DNA of 55,209 nt from Treponema sp. (lineage in GTDB: Bacteria > Spirochaetota > Spirochaetia > Treponematales > Breznakiellaceae), in contig WQTD01000012.1 of the NCBI GenBank assembly GCA_009786455.1, positions 10,983-66,191 of the forward strand, written 5' to 3'. Positions 50,572 through 55,209 of this stretch are shown piece by piece. The notes beneath the pieces were generated by a model that was not told where the DNA came from, made no database searches, and saw only the letters and a program-made list of their open reading frames with translations. The translations under genes and the position numbers were made by a program. Numbering within the stretch: position 1 is the stretch's first letter; every line of letters starts with the position of its first letter.

Positions 50572-51368
50572 TGGCAGCTAACGTTTATTCTGTTATGGAA
50601 AAATTTCCCGTTATCCTCCGCGCAAGAGGTTACCGCCTCTACGCGCAAAACGGACAGCGTTTAATCGATCTCTGGCTGAACGGCGGCGCGGCGATACTTG
50701 GGCACACTCCGCCAGATTTCCTCCGAGAAATCAAGAACACCGCAAGCCGCGGACTGTACGCACCATACCCGCATTTTTCAAAAGACCGTTATTTAAAAGC
50801 GCTGTCGAAGCTTTTCCCGCAGCGCAGCTTTCGTCTCTATGCCGCGCCGCCGCCGGAACTGACCGCGCTTTTTAATACAGGCGCTGTAAAAATTTGGCGT
50901 CCATTTATAAATCACGCCGATCCATTCGCTGTAAGTGAAGAACCCATTCTCATCCCTGCGCTGCCGGGTATTCAGCTCTGGCGTGACGGACTGCCGCTTG
51001 GTCTTTGCGCTGCTGCGCTTAAATCGGAGGAGTATACTGCGCAGCTTCCGCAAAGCGACATTCTGCCGCCGGTACTGCTTGCAGCGGCAGTGCGGGGATT
51101 GTATGACCTTATCGCATCACCGCAACGCGGAAAACCAAACCTGCCCCGTACATTAAAAGCGTTTCGTTCTCAATCTTTTTGGAAAAGGGAAGGCATTTAT
51201 TTAACTTTGAAAAAAGAAGCTTCCCTTGGCGAGTGGGAAGCGTTATTTCACAGGTTTTTGGAAGCGGGTTTTCTTTTACCGCCGGATCCGTCTTTTCCTC
51301 TTATTCTCCCGGGAGAACTTTCTGACGGCGAAGACGCAAAACTGGCAGTGGCATTGGGTTATACTTGA
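50571..51368 (+). CDS. Truncated aminotransferase class III-like protein
   Basis: The 265-residue product starts like a class III aminotransferase (RARGYRLYAQNGQRLIDLWL, NGGAAILGHTPPDFLREI), which normally covers the first 60 residues of a 400-450-residue PLP enzyme. After that no PLP-lysine motif, no GGxP/GT core and no usual C-terminal domain are seen; the rest (LRARG to PLILPGELSDGEDAKLAV) is unrecognised. A role as a PLP enzyme is unlikely. The protein may be a divergent relative that keeps only the substrate-entry region, or a decayed gene kept in frame. It overlaps the helicase stop by one base (TAATG), so translation is coupled. Its end carries the pyrG -35 element. Confidence 0.6.
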   Translation: MAANVYSVMEKFPVILRARGYRLYAQNGQRLIDLWLNGGAAILGHTPPDFLREIKNTASRGLYAPYPHFSKDRYLKALSKLFPQRSFRLYAAPPPELTALFNTGAVKIWRPFINHADPFAVSEEPILIPALPGIQLWRDGLPLGLCAAALKSEEYTAQLPQSDILPPVLLAAAVRGLYDLIASPQRGKPNLPRTLKAFRSQSFWKREGIYLTLKKEASLGEWEALFHRFLEAGFLLPPDPSFPLILPGELSDGEDAKLAVALGYT

Positions 51369-51393
51369 ATTTTCCCCGTAAAACCGCGATAAT
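51365..51393 (+). promoter_or_regulatory. pyrG promoter, leaderless arrangement
   Basis: TTGAAT (51365-51370, overlapping the stop of the upstream gene), a 17-nt spacer and GATAAT (51388-51393). Eight nt separate it from ATG 51402, and no Shine-Dalgarno is present. Confidence 0.6.
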
Positions 51394-51401
51394 TTTTTTA
51401 C

Positions 51402-53009
51402 ATGGACAAGATCATTTTCGTCTCTGGCGGCGTTTGTTCCAGTCTGGGGAAAGGCGTCGCGGCATCCTCTATAGGCGCGCTGCTGGAGAGCAGAGGTTTG
51501 AATGTCCGTATGGTTAAGTGCGATCCCTATATCAATGTTGACGCAGGCACAATGAGCCCGTACCAGCACGGCGAGGTTTATGTAACTGACGACGGAGCGG
51601 AAACTGATCTTGATCTCGGAAACTACGCGCGCTTTACAAAAGGGCGGCTGAGTCGAGCCAGTTCAATAACAACAGGACAGGTATATGACTCTGTTATCCG
51701 CAAAGAGCGTGAAGGGAAATATCTCGGAAAATGCGTGCAGGTAATTCCGCATATCACAGACGAAATAAAAGACAGAATCCTCGCGGTTGCGAAAGAAGAA
51801 AACGATACCGATGTGGTAATCGTTGAAATCGGCGGAACAGTAGGGGACATCGAATCGATTCCTTTTCTGGAAGCCGCACGTCAGTTGATCCATGAACAGG
51901 GAAAGAGCAACGCCCTCTCTGTACATTTAACGCTAATTCCAAAAGTAGCGGGAGGCGAATTAAAAACCAAACCCACCCAGCATTCAGTCAAGTCAATGCA
52001 GGAGATGGGAATCCAGCCGGATATATTGATATGCCGCTCGCCTGTAATGCTGGATGAACCTACATGCAAAAAAATAGCGCTGTTTACAAATGTCGATATT
52101 GACGCCGTTTTTACTTCACCTGACATCAGCACTACAATTTATCAGATACCGATTATTTTCTATGAACAAAAACTCGATCAGGTAATTCTGCGCAAGATGG
52201 GAGTCGAAAGCCGCCATGCCGATATGCGTTCATGGAATTCTGTAATGGAACGCTATTCCGCAAGACAGAAGAAAGCAAGGATTGGAGTTGTCGGCAAGTA
52301 TATGGAAATACACGACACTTACACGTCCCTTTATGAAGCGCTGTTTCATGCCTGTCTTGAAAACGGCGTAGAAGTTGAGCTTGTAAAAATTGATTCGTCT
52401 GCGATTGAAGAAGCGCAGAACGCCGGCAGCATACTGGACGGCAATGTTGACGGAATTCTTGTTCCCGGCGGTTTCGGAGAACGCGGCACTAACGGCATGG
52501 TTAAAGCCGCCGTCTGGGCAAGGGAAAACAAAATCCCATACCTCGGTATTTGTCTCGGCATGCAAATCATGGTTATTGACTGGGCAAGAAACATATTGAA
52601 ATGGAGCGATGCGGATTCTACGGAATTTAATCCGGACACAAAATATCCTGTAATCAGTTTATTGGAAGAACAGGTTGATATAAAAAATTACGGAGGAACA
52701 ATGCGCCTGGGAGCGAGTGACGTTATGCCGGAAGACGGAACGCACATCGCGTCAGCGTATGGGAAAACGCCGATCAGCGAACGCCACCGGCACCGTTATG
52801 AATTTTCCAATCAGTACAGGGAAGAGATGAAATCATCAGGTCTGAAACTTGCCGCCTACAATACTGACAGAAGCCTTGTCGAATGCGTGGAATGGCCGAA
52901 TCATCCCTGGGGTGTCGGCGTTCAATTTCATCCTGAGTACAAATCAAAACCCATGAAAGCAGCTCCGCTTTTCAGGGATTTTATCGCCGCAGTAAAGAAG
53001 TCCGTATGA
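51402..53009 (+). CDS. pyrG: CTP synthase
   Basis: The 535-residue enzyme makes CTP from UTP, ATP and glutamine. The N-terminal synthase domain has SGGVCSSLGKGVAASSIGAL at residues 7-26 and EIGGTVGDIESIPFLEA; the C-terminal class I glutamine amidotransferase domain has the nucleophile Cys in YLGICLGMQIMV and His/Glu in GVQFHPEYKSKP. Length matches the usual 535-550. The ATG has no ribosome-binding site and lies 8 nt after a -10. lptC begins 4 nt before the stop, so the lpt genes are coupled to it. Confidence 0.97.
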   Translation: MDKIIFVSGGVCSSLGKGVAASSIGALLESRGLNVRMVKCDPYINVDAGTMSPYQHGEVYVTDDGAETDLDLGNYARFTKGRLSRASSITTGQVYDSVIRKEREGKYLGKCVQVIPHITDEIKDRILAVAKEENDTDVVIVEIGGTVGDIESIPFLEAARQLIHEQGKSNALSVHLTLIPKVAGGELKTKPTQHSVKSMQEMGIQPDILICRSPVMLDEPTCKKIALFTNVDIDAVFTSPDISTTIYQIPIIFYEQKLDQVILRKMGVESRHADMRSWNSVMERYSARQKKARIGVVGKYMEIHDTYTSLYEALFHACLENGVEVELVKIDSSAIEEAQNAGSILDGNVDGILVPGGFGERGTNGMVKAAVWARENKIPYLGICLGMQIMVIDWARNILKWSDADSTEFNPDTKYPVISLLEEQVDIKNYGGTMRLGASDVMPEDGTHIASAYGKTPISERHRHRYEFSNQYREEMKSSGLKLAAYNTDRSLVECVEWPNHPWGVGVQFHPEYKSKPMKAAPLFRDFIAAVKKSV

Positions 53010-53560
53010 AAAAAAATATAACAGGTTTTTTATTTATATTGATTCTGTTCGCAGGCTGTACTTTTGATTACGGCGGAAAAGGGTCCGAAGAAGACGCTCT
53101 TCCTGAAATCGTCATGGTTAATGTCGAGTATGTCAGAGTCCGGTCTGCGGGTCCTCTGGCGAGGATTCAGGCGGAACGTTTTGAACGTTATGAAAAACAA
53201 AGTATGATGAAAATGCAGGAAGTAACATTTGAGCAGTACAGCGAAAACGGCGAGAAAGTCAATATTTACGGAACCGCAGGACGCGCTTCATTAAATATTG
53301 AATCCGGAGATATTTTCATGGACGATAATGTCAATCTGGAAATAAAATCAGAAGATATAATTCTAGAGACATATCAGCTTGAATGGCAGGATGAATCCAA
53401 AAATCTTTACAGCGGCGAAAACGATGATGTATTTATTTTCAGGGAAAACGGTACAAAATTTACCGGTACTGGTCTTCACGCAAACACAAGAACGCGCATG
53501 TGGGAATTTCTGGCCAATGCCAGAGGCGTATATGTTCACGATGAAAAGGATACGGAATAA
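53006..53560 (+). CDS. lptC: LptC-type lipopolysaccharide transport protein (lipoprotein form)
   Basis: The 184-residue product has a lipoprotein signal peptide (FLFILILFAGC). The mature part is LptC-like: VRSAGPLARIQAERFERYEK, FEQYSENGEKVNIYGTAGRA, DIFMDDNVNLEIKSEDIILE, and WEFLANARGVYVHDEKD. LptC links the inner-membrane ABC exporter to LptA. E. coli LptC has a plain anchor rather than a lipobox. It overlaps pyrG by 4 nt and lptA starts at its stop. Confidence 0.85.
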   Translation: MKKNITGFLFILILFAGCTFDYGGKGSEEDALPEIVMVNVEYVRVRSAGPLARIQAERFERYEKQSMMKMQEVTFEQYSENGEKVNIYGTAGRASLNIESGDIFMDDNVNLEIKSEDIILETYQLEWQDESKNLYSGENDDVFIFRENGTKFTGTGLHANTRTRMWEFLANARGVYVHDEKDTE

Positions 53561-54168
53561 TGCGCATACGGTTAGTCATTTTCCTTTTAATAATTGGATT
53601 TAATCTTTTTGCCGCGGATAATTTTTCATTCAGGGCGGACAGAATGTCCGGTTCAAGCGCGATGGGCAGGGAAACAACAATATTAACGGGAAATGCCGAA
53701 GTAAGATCAGACAGTATGCTTTTACGCGCAAACAGGATAGAAATTCAGGGGGCAGATAACGAGTTTATTGACTGCATCGGAAATGTATGGGGTTTTGACG
53801 AAAAAAAAAATATCCTGTTTTATACAGACAGGCTTCGCTATGACCGTCATAATAAAATCGCCCGTCTGGAAGGAAATTCGACTCTGGAAGACAAGGAAAA
53901 TGAAATTGTCGCAAGGGGCCGTTTTATTGAATATGACGATGAAAATGAAATAGCGATTTTCCAAATCGCCGTTCGTCTGTTCAAGGATGACATGGTATGC
54001 CGCTCGGAATATGCGATTTATAACCGTAATGATAAACTGCTCGATCTGACAGGTTTCCCCATTGTTTACAAAAAAAACGATGAATTCCATGCTGATCGCA
54101 TCAGGGTAGATTTGGATACTGATGATGTTACAATGGAAGGGTCAGTATCAGGGTCAATAACAAATTAG
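53560..54168 (+). CDS. lptA: LptA-type periplasmic bridge protein
   Basis: The 202-residue protein has a signal peptide ([16 protein letters not shown]) and OstA/LptA beta-jelly-roll repeats: [55 protein letters not shown]-type strands, and [20 protein letters not shown]. It would form the periplasmic bridge from LptC to the outer membrane. It overlaps lptC by one base. Its presence suggests an Lpt-type export system; the transported lipid is unknown. Confidence 0.85.
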   Translation: MRIRLVIFLLIIGFNLFAADNFSFRADRMSGSSAMGRETTILTGNAEVRSDSMLLRANRIEIQGADNEFIDCIGNVWGFDEKKNILFYTDRLRYDRHNKIARLEGNSTLEDKENEIVARGRFIEYDDENEIAIFQIAVRLFKDDMVCRSEYAIYNRNDKLLDLTGFPIVYKKNDEFHADRIRVDLDTDDVTMEGSVSGSITN

Positions 54169-54172
54169 AAAT

Positions 54173-55027
54173 ATGCCGGGAAAGAAAAAAGCGTCAGAAA
54201 AAATTGAAACTCAGGAAGAAATAAGCATACCGGCGCAAAATGAAATTCTCAGGGAAACAGACACTCCTGAAGACAGCGGAAACCTTATTCCCCAAAACGA
54301 TATTCACACGCTTGGCGTAAAAAACCTGCATAAAAAATTCGGTAAAAAAGAGGTGGTAAGGGGCGTTGACTTTACCATGCAGAACGGAGAAGTAGCCGGT
54401 CTTTTGGGTCCGAACGGAGCGGGAAAAACCACGATTTTTTACATGATTGTGGGTTTTTATTCTCCATCCCAAGGAATTGTTTCAATGGATGATGTCAATA
54501 TCACTTCATTGCCGATGTACCGGCGCGCAAGAATGGGGATCGCTTATCTTCCGCAGGAAGCGTCAATTTTCAGGAAACTTACTGTTGAGCAGAATATTTG
54601 GGCGATTCTGGAGAGCCGCAGGGACATCAATAAAAAGCAAAAAAAAGAAAAACTTGAAAGCCTTTTAAGTGAATTCAACATTGGGCGGATTCGCAGCCAG
54701 TTCGGGTATACGCTCTCCGGCGGAGAGAGACGCAGGACAGAAATCGCAAGAGCCCTGGCAACAGAGCCGAAATTTCTTTTACTTGACGAACCTTTTGCCG
54801 GGATTGATCCGATAGCGGTATTCGACATCAAGCAAATTATCCGTCAGCTTGCGGATAAGGGCATCGGCATTTTAATCACTGACCATAACGTCAGAGACAC
54901 CCTTGAAATTACAAATGAAGCATTTATAATCGCAGATGGATTAATATTCGCCAACGGCGACAGGGACGCCATTTTGAATAACGAAATGGTGAGAAAGTTA
55001 TATCTTGGCAGTGAATTCAGGATGTAA
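54173..55027 (+). CDS. lptB: LptB-type export ATPase with acidic N-terminal extension
   Basis: The 284-residue ATPase has Walker [19 protein letters not shown]-loop [16 protein letters not shown], signature [15 protein letters not shown], Walker [16 protein letters not shown] and H-loop [11 protein letters not shown]. These and the Ala-rich arms match LptB, which powers lipopolysaccharide export with LptF/LptG. A region of about 45 residues before the first ABC strand ([14 protein letters not shown]) is acidic and not part of the usual 240-residue enzyme. A downstream start cannot be excluded. It begins 4 nt after lptA. Confidence 0.92.
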   Translation: MPGKKKASEKIETQEEISIPAQNEILRETDTPEDSGNLIPQNDIHTLGVKNLHKKFGKKEVVRGVDFTMQNGEVAGLLGPNGAGKTTIFYMIVGFYSPSQGIVSMDDVNITSLPMYRRARMGIAYLPQEASIFRKLTVEQNIWAILESRRDINKKQKKEKLESLLSEFNIGRIRSQFGYTLSGGERRRTEIARALATEPKFLLLDEPFAGIDPIAVFDIKQIIRQLADKGIGILITDHNVRDTLEITNEAFIIADGLIFANGDRDAILNNEMVRKLYLGSEFRM

Positions 55028-55073
55028 CGGAAAATACACTAAACAGATATTAACACGATTTTTGTCATATTGC

Positions 55074-55102
55074 TTGACACCTGATCAATCATGGTCTAAT
55101 AT
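55074..55102 (+). promoter_or_regulatory. Strong promoter upstream of the last partial gene
   Basis: Perfect TTGACA (55074-55079), an exact 17-nt spacer and TAATAT (55097-55102). The leader to ATG 55142 is about 33 nt and has GGTAAGGGG as ribosome-binding site. Confidence 0.75.
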
Positions 55103-55141
55103 TAAGACAGATTTGAATAATCATCGGTAAGGGGTAAAGCA

Positions 55142-55209
55142 ATGAGTCGTGAACTCTTGATTGGCTGCCTTCTTGCCTTACTAACCGGGTTAACTTTAGG
55201 CTGGATAAT
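55142..55209 (+). CDS. Partial gene, N-terminal membrane helix only
   Basis: Only 22 codons are in the window: MSRELLIGCLLALLTGLTLG, then WI. A hydrophobic N-terminal helix is seen, either a membrane anchor or an uncleaved signal. A strong promoter and an AAGGGG ribosome-binding site precede it, so the gene is real. Function cannot be named from this fragment. Confidence 0.6.
   Translation, partial: MSRELLIGCLLALLTGLTLGWI

Noticed and set aside
1-55209. CRISPR array, insertion sequence, prophage or integron
   Set aside because: No regularly spaced repeats, transposase, integrase or phage structural motifs were seen on either strand.

Overview
The window looks like chromosome of a Spirochaetota member, most likely a treponeme. 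The basis is the mix of genes: GAF-PAS-class III cyclases, HEAT and TPR proteins of spirochaete type, TldD/TldE, superoxide reductase, a split transketolase, an LptC-LptA-LptB block, many lipoproteins, several binding-protein sugar importers, and moderate GC with AT-rich gaps. This is judged from protein content only; no 16S is present. There is no prophage, transposase, CRISPR array or integrase.

Layout. (1) 1-3495, minus: most of a giant two-module acyl-CoA dehydratase activase-type protein, cut by the left edge, starting at TTG. (2) 3676-4990, plus: two decayed genes, a sugar-binding lipoprotein and a GH65 glycoside phosphorylase, both full of frameshifts and deletions. (3) 5173-12950: an orphan adenine-N6 DNA methylase, a degenerate HD-GYP protein, a 2Fe superoxide reductase, a GAF-PAS-adenylate cyclase followed by an 872-residue HEAT protein, a secreted protein and an alkyltransferase. 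(4) 12961-18160: a two-gene membrane module divergent from gpsA-ffh. (5) 33599-18199, minus: a large glycan-uptake cluster. It runs from a 961-residue binding protein through two permeases, an NHL/TPR protein, a Yip1-type membrane protein, a DUF5696-type lipoprotein, two more permeases and a second binding protein. A strong intrinsic terminator follows, then a GH130-type phosphorylase and a sialate O-acetylesterase-type SGNH enzyme. (6) 33895-41404: small lipoproteins, an orphan binding protein head-to-head with a LamG-like/TPR protein, a one-domain RibF, and tldD-tldE. (7) 41546-44259: split transketolase, a DEDDh exonuclease, a 48-residue Cys-rich protein and tRNA-Gly and tRNA-Arg. (8) 44382-55209: lolA-like, rodZ-like, rimO, a lipoprotein, a PcrA-type helicase, an aminotransferase-like fragment, pyrG, lptC-lptA-lptB and the start of one more gene.

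The most distinctive system is cluster 5. Two importers without their own ATPase flank three envelope proteins of unknown role, with two downstream enzymes that fit intracellular deacetylation and phosphorolysis of an acetylated, probably mannoside-type, oligosaccharide. The dead GH65 locus suggests that the lineage has lost one glycan pathway while keeping this one. A second theme is transcription. Several operon-head genes have a -10 element ending only 5-8 nt before the start codon and no Shine-Dalgarno sequence, which predicts leaderless mRNAs (cyclase, alkyltransferase, gpsA, helicase, pyrG).
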